Part shown: one piece after another, positions 46,929 through 58,646 of the stretch
How the letters are laid out: every line of letters begins with the position of its first letter
Numbering within the stretch: position 1 is the stretch's first letter
Origin: Macrolepiota albuminosa
Taxonomy: Eukaryota; Basidiomycota; Agaricomycetes; Agaricales; Agaricaceae
Length of the DNA stretch: 64,000 nucleotides
Reading direction: 5' to 3'
Assembly (NCBI GenBank): GCA_027475525.1
Contig: JAMWFC010000054.1
Span: 1,604,468-1,668,467, forward strand
Notes under the pieces: generated by a model
Seen by the model: only the letters and a program-made list of their open reading frames with translations
Database searches by the model: none
Told to the model about the DNA's origin: nothing
Program-made: the position numbers and the translations under genes

Positions 46929-49088
46929 CTATAACATGTATAGATAGCAGTTCACAACCATGATCACGACAGTACCCACGTTAGGAGTGCCAAAGGTTGT
47001 AGGCCGCGATGCCGGGAAGAGGTTTTCCATTATGAGTAGGAAGAAATGGTGCTACCTCCCCGTTCTTCCACGAACTGAATCAAATGATGATTGTTGATCC
47101 AAAAAAAAATTAACCATCATCAATCATTAATCAACGTTGATGGTTAATAGCGCAATTAGGAAAGGAGGGATGCGTGACTAAGGCATGACCGGGAACAGTT
47201 GACCGGAACATTGGGTTGGCCAACGCCCTAGCGTCTCCCTCCCACCCGCATTGCTGAATACCATGAGTTCAAACCCGGTTGTCTAAGGCCAGCAGGTCCA
47301 GTATCCTCGGGGAAATGCTTTTACGCACGCCGGGGTCGTGATCATCCTACTACCTCCATCCTGGGGAGGGGGCAGTTTGGTCGCCAGGCCAGTGCTGTCC
47401 CACATCTTCCTAACTAGCCTTTGGGCTAGAGCTTTATTAGCTAGTTTTGTATTTGATAGTTTGAAGTCAGGTTCTGCTCTAGATTCCATAGTTTTCCGCC
47501 ATCTTCTCGTGACTTCCTCAAGGGAGAACGGGTATCCTTGCTCTGTATTATTCTTTCACTGAGAGAGGCTTTGGGATCCTATTCCCGTGCTGTCTATAAC
47601 AGGAGTCAGTGCGGACTCCCTAGGATGGAAGCCAGGCTTATTGCTTTCCCACATGTCATTTGCCAGGGTCCACAATTCCGATCTGCCCAGGGTGGAGCAT
47701 GTAATTACGTCCGCCTCGAGCTTGAGGCAGACAAAGCGAGTAGAAATCAGTCTCCAAGATATCCCAAAAGAAAACCGTAAGCACCCGTCGAAAACTGTAG
47801 ATACAAGAGAGACTGACATCGAAAGTCCCGCCCCAAACTATGCAATAATGAGCTAGCAAAAGCAATAAGCATGTGAAGATGATCAAGTAATGTCAGGGAT
47901 TGATCTCGGGTTCATGCCCATCAGTCAAACAGCACCAGTCAGAGACGTGTCGTTTCATTTCTCACTGTGCGCTGGTTCAACTTTGGCTGTTGTTTTCATT
48001 GTTTTGAAGCAGATTATTTCTGAGGTGAGTCCTGCCTATAGTCCTTGTCTTTTCCATGCATGCGCTTACAGTTTTCAGCGTTCCACGTGTACTTTAGAAC
48101 TCAATATATTATTATTTTTCTTCTGGCTTGTCTCGTCAATTCGAGATGGCACGTATCAGTATCAACATCCATTTCTCAACAATCTCCTCCTTCTTACTCT
48201 CGTTCTCTATAAATGCATCTCATATCCCTGAGCAAAACTCCCGTGGTTGCCCCTGACCAAGTACTCCTCCCCGCCTACTCAAGCACCCTTGACTTCAGCC
48301 CGCAAGAAGGGTCCTGATCCTCCCAATTCACCCTCATCACCTCGCACTCCAAATGCTCCTAACTCGGGTGGGACTACATTCCTCCTTCGGCCATGCCCGC
48401 ACCACACCCAGCGCCATTGCCTATACCTCCCACGCCTATCCTAACACCCACACTTGCCAACGCACTCTCCACCTCCGCATGTACTCTCCCAACGCTCTCT
48501 CTCCATGACCTTCACCCTCTCCAAATACACGCTCGCACTTTCATGTATAGGCCATCGGCATGAGTGTCCTGAATAGCTAGAGGCCAGTCATGCGCCGCAC
48601 CTCTGGCGCACCGTATACTTCCTGTATGGACATAGACATGCGCGACAACGACCCGTCGATCCTAGGAAGCAACTCCGATGCAGGAATGAAGGCGTGCTAG
48701 ATCAGGTCGTTTTCACATGAGAGGTTAAGGATTGAACAGTCCACGTCCTCGAGAAATCGGACTCAAAACAAATTCATGCACCCAGTACATTCCATCCCTT
48801 TCTGCAAAAGCCATAATTGATTATTCGGCTATCTAAGCTTCATTCAAATGTTCAAACGTGTTTATAGTATTTTCCAAACTTTACTCTGGATACACGTCGC
48901 ATTGTTGCAGTTGCATTGCTAACGTCTCTGTCTCTTCAGTATCTCTGCAAGTCTCTCTCCCATCTTTGGGCGGTTCTCCCTGCTCCGAATGTTTCCAGTA
49001 TCATCGTACCTGTATCATACATATACTTGGGCATAAAAATTGCATATATGCATATTTCGAATCGAGTTCCGTGGTTAGAACGCAGAGA
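46929..49088. other. Intergenic: repeats and 3' flank of copy 4
   Basis: No gene is supported. 47111-47148 can fold as a hairpin (ttaaccatca ... tgatggttaa). 47160-47480 may be a small dispersed element: it holds a B-box-like gagttcaaaccc near 47270, but no convincing A box or tail. 47885-48600 repeats 34430-35260, and 48600-49088 is the copy 4 version of the 3' flank block. Confidence 0.5.
47111..47148. repeat. Small inverted repeat (hairpin)
   Basis: ttaaccatca and tgatggttaa are perfect complements separated by 18 bp; possibly a tip of a miniature element. Confidence 0.6.
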
Positions 49089-51134
49089 TTATTGTGTCTC
49101 TTCATTGACAGTGTGAAGTTTCATCCCATATGGGGCGAACCTGACAGTTTGGTAATGTTCCAAGTCCTCAATAAGTGTGTCGTCACCTTTGCTGCGTGCA
49201 ACGTCAAGCAATGTCTTCCCTTCAGTGTCCTTGACCGCTCTATCCCATCCGCAGTCAAGCAAAATCTTCACTTTTGCCATGTCCATATAGGATTCAGAAA
49301 GTGTCAATGAATCATAGAGTATATCGTGACTTGTTTGGGCACCACGATCCAAAAGGTATGTCAACATGATATAAGAGATGTCCGCACTTTTGGTAAAAGG
49401 GTTGTACCAATTTCGAATGACAATGTCAAGTGCTGTCAACGCGGAGTGTCGTTCCTGTGCAGAGACCAGAGCTGGCTCTAGTTCAACAAGGGCGATGGCC
49501 ATATCCAGATTGCCTGTGAAGACTGCATTATGCAAAGCGGTCTGACCATATAGAGATTGGCAATTGAGGTCTATCCCTCGTTGCCCCAATTCACGCAAGT
49601 CTTCTGCATTCCCGTTAGTCATGCATGAAAACAAGAACCGCGTGTTCCAGTAGCTGTCAGATTGAAATAGGTTGGGACCGCCCGAATCCAGAAGCCACCG
49701 AGATAGGACACGATGCTTGTCTCTGAGTGCCGCTCTATAAGCTTGAAAGAGTGCACCTTTTATCTGTTCTTGCCAGTCCTGGAAGCCAGCAGTAAGTTCA
49801 TCTAACAGAGTCCTAAGATGAAAGGCCTTCATAAAAGTTTCAATCAGTCGGCCATATTTGTTGTTTCCGATCTCGTCCTCCATGGAAGATGCCGAATACG
49901 TATCTGTCAATCTTGATAGAGAATATGTGATTATAGGAAGAAAATTATGCTCTAGGTTTGAGATAAGAGATTCAATAGTATGATAGCCGATCTGCGACCA
50001 GTTACCAAGCAAGCCAAAAGTCCCCTCAACGACAATTTCTTTGACCAAGCGGTTAGATGAGTGGTTAAAAACCCAGCCCAATGAACTGTGAGCGAGACGC
50101 CGATCAGAATATGTTTCATACAACACTGTATCGTGCTCTGCTACTTTCAAAGGCTGTCTTGACATCCGTGGTCTTCTCGGCGGAAATGGTCGAGATTTGC
50201 GATAGGCCTTGGTGTTAGTGAGCATAAACCAGAGACGCGAGCAATTCCTCCTTGTCTTATAAAAAGCAAAGAGTATAAGCTGAGATAGAGTGAATATGAA
50301 GGGGATGCGGTAGGGACAGGCCATATGAAATGCGGGGAGCATCGAGGATGCGAAGTAGAAGAGAAATGTGAGAGAAGTGATCGCAGCAACGATTCCACAT
50401 ATTGGACGGGACAATTGCGAGACATAGAGAGCTAGTCCGACAAGGAAAACGGCGACTGAGCAGTGTAGGATTAATGGGAGGCTCTCAATGATTTTGCCGA
50501 GTCTCCATTTCACAAGTCCCTCAAAGCGGAATTGACGGATGAAGGCGCGGGTTTTGGCATCACCAGAAACTGTCGCGGTATAAGCCTGTTCACTGGTGTT
50601 AGACGACATAGAAGACAGCAAAAGAATAACAGACTTGGATCCATTGTTTAGCTAGAACAGACAAGAGGGCAGTTGATAACGAGAGAGCGAGACTGGTGAA
50701 AAAGAGTCCATTCACCCATTCATCTGTGGAAGTGTACGTCCGGCTTTCGGGACCTAGAGATGCTGCAGGCACGGCATTGATGCTCGATCTATTTCCGGCG
50801 GCTCTCAATAATTGGTTGGTTTCGACGAGGAGAGACACCATAATCTGCGCGTTGTCTGGTTGGAGCACTTGAGATGTTTGAGCGACAAACGTAGTTACGA
50901 CTGCCGAGAAGAGTGCAGCCTGTCTTGGAATTAGGAAGACATTTAGGAATGTGTATCCATTAATACCCACAAAAACAAGGAGACTTTCAATGATGCTCTG
51001 AAAGCCTTCAATCATGTCCGCGTCATGACTCCCTGCTTCGTCAAGGTATACATACCACACCCGGGCATTCTCTTTCGCTTCTTCTCCGAGTTTGTCAGGG
51101 CTGTACATCTCTGTGTAATCGCAATTACGACCAC
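49089..51134 (-). CDS. DUF6535 membrane protein with ankyrin repeats, copy 4
   Basis: Exons 51134-50971, 50919-50635 and 50585-49089, with introns of 51 bp (50970-50920) and 49 bp (50634-50586). The 5' acceptor used in copies 2 and 3 (tatag) is changed to tatat here; a nearby cccccag may replace it. DUF6535 starts NCDYTEMYSPDKLGEEAKEN. The ankyrin part reads QTALHNAVFTGNLDMAIAL, then LTALDIVI, and differs most from the other three copies. It ends MKLHTVNEETQ. The frame is open throughout, so the gene looks functional. Confidence 0.85.
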
Positions 51135-51790
51135 CTGGGGGATATGGGGTGAATAGATATCGTTTCACAACAAAATTACAACAGTACCTAAGTAGGTCCT
51201 AAGGCGCGATGCATGCAAGAGGTTTGCCATTGTGAGTAGGAAAGAATGGGTGATACGTGGCCGTTCTTCCAAGATATCAAATGATGATTGCTAATCGATG
51301 ATGGTTTACCAATCACTTAGCTGGGCATCGAATGGAGGACACGAAAGAAGAAAAAGCAGAAGACTCGGAATTGTAAGAATTATGACAAACCATATTATGG
51401 TAGCTACGGGGAATATGTGCATTAGTGTCAACCATCCACAATCGTGCATCCTACAATTCAGTTCGTCACCGTTACCTGAATATTCAGCTTTCCCGCAGAC
51501 AACACGACGAAAGTTGATAAGGAGTACAACTTCATGCCCGGTGCAAATATCAGGTCTTTTCTGTTTCAAATCGAAGAATAGACAGTCCTCCTACTTTAAA
51601 GTTTCCTGGTTCATAAGTATAGGATTAATTGCCATGTCAATCATAGCAGGTTCCAGAGACGTGGGGATTATCAGGCAGCGATTCCTTTCATTTTTGGAAC
51701 AAGTTAGAATGGGGCTACCGCCGATTCCTGCCACGCACGTTTGTCAGCCTGATCCGACAAGGATTTTCCCGAACGAACCTTAATTGTGGA

Positions 51791-52654
51791 ATGAAACCTC
51801 GCTCTGCAAATATGCACCCAAGCTTAAGGGAAGAAAATGCAGCTCTCGATGATCATAATGGACATCTATTCGACCTCAATATAATACCTGAAGACTCTTG
51901 GTTCGCTGGACTCGACAGTTCTCAGGATATCGACGCGACTGCAGCTTTAGCCTCTTTCTTAGACGAAGACGTAGAAAATCTCAAATTCTTCACCCAGTAT
52001 TGCTCAAGCTTCCTTGGTTACCTTGGTGATCTTGGTGAAAGCTTAAAAGAGAGTGAACGGTTTTCGTCGTCGCCAGATTCTCCGATTCCCATTGCCACGC
52101 CTGTTCCCCTGCCCTACTCTGCTCGTAGCAGCGAGGTCCTAGAGAGTATGATTTCAGGTCCAAAAGGTGCATACTCTTTGCAGAACGGTCAACGGAATAC
52201 CGAAATCTGTGATACTTTCCTCACTCAAGCATTTGATCTGTAGAAACTCTCTCTCACTCGCTGACTTTGGCGGAGAAGCTAGAAAGAGATCATGTCCAGT
52301 TACCTGATCCTGTCTTTCAAGTTCGTTCCTCTTACTACGGTGACAGAACAGCTAACTTGTCATTGATTAACCTAGGTGCAAGACGAGGAGATGCCAACTA
52401 AACGCGACTATGTCCGATCAGCAACAGAATCTCAGCCTATGCCATCGAAAGCTGTCTTTCGACCAATCCGACCGGTCTCGCCATCTACACTTATTGCTTT
52501 GACTGAACCCTGTTTGATGGCCTGGAGTACACGTCTTCCGCTCAGCCCACTCCCTGCGCAGGATCTAGGTTCCACTATTAATCATACTCGGCAATGCACT
52601 TGGATTGTTCCTTCACCTGCTATGCATTCGGGACGGAATAGCTGGGGCTACTGA
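51791..52654 (+). CDS. Small spliced gene, function unknown (250 aa)
   Basis: Exons 51791-52187, 52244-52320 and 52376-52654 join in consistent phase through introns of 56 and 55 bp (gtcaac...ctgtag and gttcgt...cctag). The start ATG 51791 gives MKPRSANMHPSLREENAALD. The N-terminal half is acidic and probably helical (DATAALASFLDEDVENLKFF). The middle is Ser/Pro-rich and the C-terminal half basic and proline-rich (SKAVFRPIRPVSPSTLIAL). No domain, signal peptide or membrane segment is seen. The gene reads away from DUF6535 copy 4 and ends 168 bp before the left terminus of the Ngaro-like element. Upstream 51298-51783 is open on the plus strand, but I find no support for it as coding. Confidence 0.55.
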
Positions 52655-52822
52655 TTTCTATTTTCTATACGCATGAACTTGGATTTTCGAATGATTGGAT
52701 TCTTTGATGCACATTCTGGTCTGATGCATGTCTCTCGATTCTTTACCACAGTATTTTGTTATTAATTCTGAGCGCTTTTGTATATGCTACAATTACAATA
52801 TTGTACACATCACCAAAAACTC

Positions 52823-52999
52823 TAGCACCTCTCCAAATGGAGGCACGTCATGCCGGAGGGGTGTATTTTGACGTGTGACCTTAGCGTGACCGCAAGCTGT
52901 TTGATTCTCTCCCTCCAACTAGTCGCTCGAACAGAATTCGTTAGCAGAACTTTTGTGATACAAAACGTATATTATTGTTCTTCTAGTAGTTTTTACTCG
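52823..52999 (+). repeat. Split direct repeat A1 (left end)
   Basis: Starts tagcacctctccaaatggag and ends ttttactcg; identical to A2 at 58570-58746. Confidence 0.9.
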
Positions 53000-53102
53000 T
53001 TACTCGCTATTCGTTGTTACTCCTACCTGGTTCAGTTTGTTCTGCCTTAGCTGAATTCTGCTCTGTCTTTTGTTCCTTTCTTTTCTCGCACCGTTTTGTT
53101 CT

Positions 53103-55102
53103 ATGTCGGGTCCATCTGGTTCGCGAGTGCGCGGCGGGAAGGCTGCCGCTGCCCTGGCTGCGCGTACTCTCCGTCCGTCTTCGGTCTTCCCGCGCGAAGA
53201 CTCGGCCGTTCTTTCACTTCCCGAATCGGCCACTGTCCCTAATTGTGCGGAGGTTTCAGAAGCCGTTGAGGGCGAGGCCATCGTTGCTACCGCGGACACG
53301 GGAATTGGCTCTCGGAGGGAGAGATCGCTTACCCCCGTACCTGGTTCTTCCGTCCCTCCCTCAAAGCGGCCGAAGCGGCGTTTGTCGCGAGAGGATGATG
53401 ACGACGTGGAAATTATTGTATCGCCTTCCACTGCAGACGCATATATGCGTGAGTCCTTGCCTGTTTTTGCGGAGAATAGTGCTGTCCGCACTCCGGGGCC
53501 CGCTCCTCGCACTCGTGTGGCTTCTCCGCGTGATGATCTTGCAGGGGTGGACGGGGTTTATCGAAGGCCTTCCCCTGGGGTAGAAAGGCCGCAGGCTGCC
53601 GATTCGGACGAGCAGAGAATTATCACGCTCACGGATTCCGGCTTGTTGCAACTTTTTCGTGCTCATGGCGTTGACCTTGACCGCAGGGGTACGTTCTGTT
53701 TTATAACATTTTCCTGTTTTTTGGTTTTCCTTTTGTGGGGCCATTCGGTCCTTCACTTGGCGTGAGTTTGAGCGTTAAGCCGATTTCTGCTTGTGTTTTT
53801 GGTGTTGCGTTGAGTGGATTTTTGCTATTAGTCCGTTCGTGTATGCGTCTTTTGTGGTTTGTGTTTTATCTTGTCCGTCTCAGCGCTGTGTGTGATGCGC
53901 ACTGTTCTTTTGCTGTGCGAAACGAGCCTGTTTCACGAGTCTCTTCGTTCTTTTGTTTCTCCTGTGTGTGTCTTGTCTGCTGACGAGGTTATTGTGCAGT
54001 TTTGTTGGACCACTTACACACGGTTCATGACCGCATATCGAATGTTTCGGAGGCGCCAGTCGGTGCGCCCATGGGGGGCAATCTAGGCCCTGCTTCTGTT
54101 GCCGCAAATGCGTTGGGAAGTGCTATTCCAGCACCCGGAGAGAGTGCGTTGCCCGGCCGGCGGGCACCTGGGATTCTTGTTGCGAACTCTGGCTTTCGTG
54201 CTCCTCAGGATTCTCCAGCTCCTGTCGTTCCACCTCGCATGCTGCATGGCCTACCGCCTGATGTTGGCCGTATGTTATCTTCGGCGGATAAGGTTTACCC
54301 GCATAAAGTGGTAAAAGCATTGGAACAGGGGATGTTTGAGTATATTCCCCTCGATTTGTTGACAGATGAAGCGTGTAGGCGGGCAGCTCGTGAACCCCCG
54401 CCTCCAGAGTCTTCCTTCGTTATTTCAAACGGCAAGCTACGGCTCCCGAATGCTTCTTTCGATACTTCGCACGAATCGAAGCTCTCTTTTGACGAGTGGT
54501 CTGCGGCTTCTGACAATCTTGTTGGAGCTATGCGTGTGCATCTGCGTGCTGGTTCAGATGAGGGTTCCGGCGGTCGTGTTGCCAATGCCATTGCAGATTC
54601 GTTTGGTGCTCATTTTAGGCGCTTAAAATCTCGTCCAAATGCTCGCTTGGATTTCGGTTTGATTCTCGACTACGACCAGCGTTTGCGAGCGTTATATTTG
54701 CGAGAGTCGCATTCCTTTCGGATGGACACGTTTCAGATTGATATTTGGCAGGAATGTGTTGCCACGCAACATGCAAGTAGGGTCAAAACCTTGGATGGCA
54801 GGTTGGCAGAAATGGAATCCTTTCTTGCTCGTAGCAAATCGTCGTCTTCAAAGTCTCGCGACTCTTCGGCCCGTTATAAATGCCTGTCTTGTGGCTCCCT
54901 TGATCACAAACTCTCCTCTTGCCGTGCCGTTCCTCGGTTTCTCCGGCGAGACGGGCGTTCCTACCGAGCTCCTACCGGGGGCTCCATTTGCTTCGCTTTC
55001 AACGGTTTCTCCTCATGTGACCGCGGTGCCAAGTGCGCGCATGCCCATCTTTGCTCCTTGTGCGGGAATCCTGGCCATGGAGCGCAGGCCTGTTCGGCTT
55101 GA
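53103..55102 (+). CDS. Ngaro-like element gag with C-terminal zinc fingers
   Basis: ATG 53103 opens a frame to 53688. A 311-bp intron (53689-53999, gtacgt...gtgcag) joins in phase to 54000-55102, giving about 562 residues. The N-terminal part is Ala/Pro/Ser-rich and disordered. A globular region follows (LTDEACRRAAREPPPPESSF to DIWQECVATQHASRVKTLDG). The C-terminus carries three cysteine clusters: CLSCGSLDHKLSSC, CDRGAKCAHAHLC and a CCHC knuckle CSLCGNPGHGAQAC, which would bind nucleic acid. The last 26 bp overlap the RT frame. Without the intron the two parts would be separate ORFs; the splice is predicted, not proven. Confidence 0.75.
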
Positions 55103-56756
55103 CCACATCTTCCCTGTTTCCACACCGTTGAGAGCTGATCGATGGCAACTTGCCTTGGCAGCGGCGCAGGTGCTGGATCTTTTTGCGGAGGTGCCGAAAG
55201 GCCTTCGCGAAGGTTTTGATGTTGGTATAGATTCTCTGGTCCTTGCACATTCTTATTGCCCTCGTAATCATTATCGCACTGCTGAGGCTCATGATTTCAT
55301 TATTTCCAAATACTGCTCAGAGGTGGCTCTGGGCAGGGTTTCACCTGGCTTTGATCCGGCTCTTGTTGAAGATTTGTTCGGTCCTTTCCGCACGGCCCCC
55401 TTAAACGTCATTTGTGGTTCCACAGGTAAACTGCGGGTCACCTTAGATTTGTCCTTCCCTCGCAATGATTCAAACATTCCGTCTGTAAATTCCTTTATCA
55501 ATTCCGATAACTTTCCTTGCGACTGGGGGACATTCGCGGCTTGTTGGTTGCTCGTCGCGAAAGCGCCTCCTGGTTCTGAAGTTGCTGTTTTTGATGTCGA
55601 CTCAGCTTTTCGAAACATTCCTACTCGCCCTCAAGATTGGCTGAAATTAGCTGTATCCATTGACGGCAACATCCACTTTGATTTCCGCTTGAACTTCGGA
55701 GTGGCCTCTGCTCCAGGCATATTTGGCCATGTTGCTGACGCAATTGTGGCTATATACCGCCATCATGGGGTCGACGACGTGCTTAAGTGGGTGGACGACT
55801 TTATTTTTTTCCGCTATCCGTTACTGCAAAATTCGGGTCTCACATTTTCTTATGACGAATGTCTCATTCGACGCGTTGCGCTAGATCTTGGCTGGCCATG
55901 GTCGAAGGACAAATATTCGCCTTTTGCTTCAAATTTCACGTACATTGGGTTCTCTTGGTCACTCGACGCCAAGACAGTCGAGCTCCCAGAGAAGAAACGG
56001 TATAAATATCTCGCAAAGTTAAATGAATGGTCTCGAACTTCCAAAGTTTCTCTGAAGATGACTGAATCGCTTATTGGCACGTTAAATCATGTTTGTTTGG
56101 TTCTACCTGTTGGACGCTGTCGCCTCCCATCTCTTTTCGCTTTCCGCGCTCGATTTCCACTTGGCAGTAGCAGGTTTTTGTCCTTTTTCCCTTCGGAGGC
56201 GGTGATGGAGGATATTGTTTGGTGGCGTGATACCTTGGAAAATCATTGGTGTGGCTCGCATATAGCTCTGCCTCCGGAGCCAATAAATCTGGAGGTCTAT
56301 GTTGACGCTTCTACTTTGTGGGGCATTGGTCTTGTTGTGGGGAATAAGTGGCTTGCATGGGAATTACGGCAGGGATGGAATTCAGACGGTCGTGACATTG
56401 GTTGGGCGGAAATGGTCGCCATTGATCTGTCTTTGAGGGCTCTCGTGACTGCTGGTCACAAAGATTGCCACATCGTGATAAGGTCGGATAATGCTGGTGT
56501 CGTAGGAGCTTTGGCGGCGGGCAGGTCAAGGAGTCTGCAGCAAAATGCGATCCTTCGACGTATTGTCGACACTTTCCAATCGAGTTCGATCTGGCTGTCT
56601 ATATCTTGGGTGTCCTCTGCAGAAAACAAGGCAGACGGTCCTTCTCGTGGATTGTTTCCTTCCCGACGCTTGTTGTATCCTTTTCCACCACGCATTCCTC
56701 CTTATTTGGCGTCGTTGGTACATGCGGCGGTTAAACATTCCCAACTTGTAGATTAA
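55077..56756 (+). CDS. Ngaro-like element reverse transcriptase-RNase H
   Basis: From ATG 55077 (an in-frame ATG at 55041 is an alternative) the frame runs 559 residues. RT motifs: LRVTLDLSFPRNDSN, VAVFDVDSAFRNIP (first Asp), FGVASAPGIF and the catalytic WVDDFIFF, with VDD as in DIRS/Ngaro elements. RNase H follows: LEVYVDASTLWGIGL, IGWAEMVAIDLSLRAL, IVIRSDNAGVVGALAAG and ISWVSSAENKADGPSR. No integrase or aspartic protease is present, consistent with the group. The frame is intact. It would reverse-transcribe the element RNA to the circular precursor. Confidence 0.88.
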   Translation: MERRPVRLDHIFPVSTPLRADRWQLALAAAQVLDLFAEVPKGLREGFDVGIDSLVLAHSYCPRNHYRTAEAHDFIISKYCSEVALGRVSPGFDPALVEDLFGPFRTAPLNVICGSTGKLRVTLDLSFPRNDSNIPSVNSFINSDNFPCDWGTFAACWLLVAKAPPGSEVAVFDVDSAFRNIPTRPQDWLKLAVSIDGNIHFDFRLNFGVASAPGIFGHVADAIVAIYRHHGVDDVLKWVDDFIFFRYPLLQNSGLTFSYDECLIRRVALDLGWPWSKDKYSPFASNFTYIGFSWSLDAKTVELPEKKRYKYLAKLNEWSRTSKVSLKMTESLIGTLNHVCLVLPVGRCRLPSLFAFRARFPLGSSRFLSFFPSEAVMEDIVWWRDTLENHWCGSHIALPPEPINLEVYVDASTLWGIGLVVGNKWLAWELRQGWNSDGRDIGWAEMVAIDLSLRALVTAGHKDCHIVIRSDNAGVVGALAAGRSRSLQQNAILRRIVDTFQSSSIWLSISWVSSAENKADGPSRGLFPSRRLLYPFPPRIPPYLASLVHAAVKHSQLVD

Positions 56757-56894
56757 TTCTTTGATACGTCATTCTCAACTTGTAGATTATTCTTTGATAC
56801 GTCTTCCTCTCATTGTCTGTGTGTTTTCAGCAGCTCCAATTATTCATGTGTATTTGTTTCGACTTAAACATGTCACGGCGAATTAGAACAGGCT

Positions 56895-58193
56895 GTGCAT
56901 CGCAACGATCACGTTTGGCTGTATTTAGCAAGTTCATTTGTCAACTTCCCTCTTGGACGGCGGGTCTCAATTGAACAACGTTCTTCACCTCCCACAAACA
57001 CTATGCCCATCTATCTGTGCTTGATACCAGGGGAAGAAAAGGATTCTCCGCGTAATAAGTCTTCTGGCTCGTTGCGGAAACATGATACCCGTTTCCACCC
57101 CTATCACAGAAGTCCTTCTGGGCCTTCCTCTCGGCGAATGGCTTCTCATTCTGTAGAAGAAGGTCTTCCGACAATAGATCAAGATATTCCACACGCCGGT
57201 AGCAATCCGCAGGCCATTTCGCAAAAGGCGATGGTGGATAACGTTATCGCTCACTCTTGGGCACCGTCGACAACGAAGAGGTACTCATCAGCTGTCGCGG
57301 ATTTCCTGAAATTCTGCAAATTGCACGAGGTCCCGTCCACTTCAATTTGGCCAGCTACGGAAGACTTGCTGTGTTTCTATGCGGCATCTATGGCAGGGAC
57401 GTTAGCGGGACGCACTGTTTCAAACAAGCTCTCGGGCCTGCGCTATTTTCACATACAACATGGCCTTCCATGGCAAGACTCTATAAGATTGAAACATACT
57501 GTCAAGGGTGCGGAAAACCTTCGGCCAGATTCATCCTTTCAGAAGGAACGACCGCCTGCGACCTTAGACATGTTGCATGTCATTAAGACTAGTCTTGATT
57601 TATCGAAGCCACGCGACGCTTGTGTCTGGGCGGTCATCACTACAGCGTTCTGGGGACAGATCCGTTTGGGAGAGTTTCTCCCTCCTTGAGAACGTGATTT
57701 TGATGGCTCTGCAGTGCCGGCGTGGGGCAATTTTGGACTTCCGAATGACACTGGTACAAGATCTCTGTTTTTGCCTTGGACTAAAAAGGCGGGTCGTAAA
57801 GGTGAAACAGTGGTGATCACTCGTCAATCGAACGAGTGCGATCCTATCAGTGCACTCGCTAATCACTCTCGTGTCAACAAAGTCTCTTCGCAGGCTCCCA
57901 TCTGTTGCTACTTCAATGACAAAGGAAGATTCATTGCTCTGACTACTAGAAAATTGCTACTGGTGATCAATCCTATTCTTGAGCGTCACTCTTTGCCTAC
58001 CATTAGTGGTCACTGTTTTCGCATCGGAGGTACTACGGCCTTGTTGTTGAAGGGAGTGCCACCGGATGTCGTAAAAGCAATGGGCCGCTGGACGTCAGAT
58101 GCGTTTCTGAGGTATTGGCGTAACCTCCAGTTGATAGCTCCGATTTATGTCGAACTACTTGGTCCAGTGATGTCATATTTGGAAAGGCGTTAG
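56895..58193 (+). pseudogene. Ngaro-like element tyrosine recombinase (one in-frame TGA)
   Basis: An N-terminal SAM-like core-binding region (AHSWAPSTTKRYSSAVADFL, near 57250) is followed by the catalytic domain. The first Arg is in AFWGQIRLGEFL (57660), the H-x-x-R pair in SGHCFRIGGTTALLLKG (58010), then MGRWTSDAFLRYWRNL, with the nucleophilic Tyr in RYWR near 58110. All tetrad residues are present. A TGA at 57687-57689 interrupts the frame a few codons after the first Arg and could derive from CGA. The most likely in-frame ATG is 57003. The enzyme would integrate the circular DNA; expression needs readthrough or another copy. Confidence 0.85.
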
Positions 58194-58248
58194 ACTTCGG
58201 CGGGGGATTCATCTACTGCGTTCTGAGCTTCCTTCGTCTCTCGGGGTT

Positions 58249-58491
58249 GGGGTCAGTTCCTCAGCACTGACTCGCAGATGTATCCCAGTTCTTTCTGCCT
58301 GAATGTATTCTCCCCGACGTAACCCCTATTCTGGGGAAATACCTTTCACGCAGAGAGTCTCTCGCCCACCATATGGACACCGTGTCAGGAAAGATTAGAA
58401 TATTGAGATATACCTTTCGTGAAGATGTATTGTTGTAGGATTATGGCTACGCTAGGTATCTAATTTCGGTCACGCCCGGAACAGTCGCGAA
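58249..58491 (+). repeat. Split direct repeat B1
   Basis: Starts ggggtcagttcctcagcact, ends ggaacagtcgcgaa; 243 bp, the same length and sequence as B2. Confidence 0.9.
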
Positions 58492-58492
58492 A

Positions 58493-58646
58493 TAGCACCT
58501 CTCCAAATGGAGGCACGTCATGCCGGAGGGGTGTATTTTGACGTGTGACCTTAGCGTGACCGCAAGCTGTAGCACCTCTCCAAATGGAGGCACGTCATGC
58601 CGGAGGGGTGTATTTTGACGTGTGACCTTAGCGTGACCGCAAGCTG
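58493..58646. repeat. 77-bp head-to-tail duplication at the start of A2
   Basis: tagcacctctccaaatggag begins at 58493 and 58570. A1 at the left end has no such doubling, so one copy is probably spurious and B1 directly abuts A2. Confidence 0.9.

Noticed and set aside
47160..47480. tRNA-derived SINE
   Set aside because: A B-box-like gagttcaaaccc is present, but the A box, spacing and 3' tail are not convincing and no second copy is seen in the window.
51298..51783. 161-residue plus-strand frame upstream of the small spliced gene
   Set aside because: It covers the promoter side of DUF6535 copy 4, has no domain and does not join the next exon in phase.
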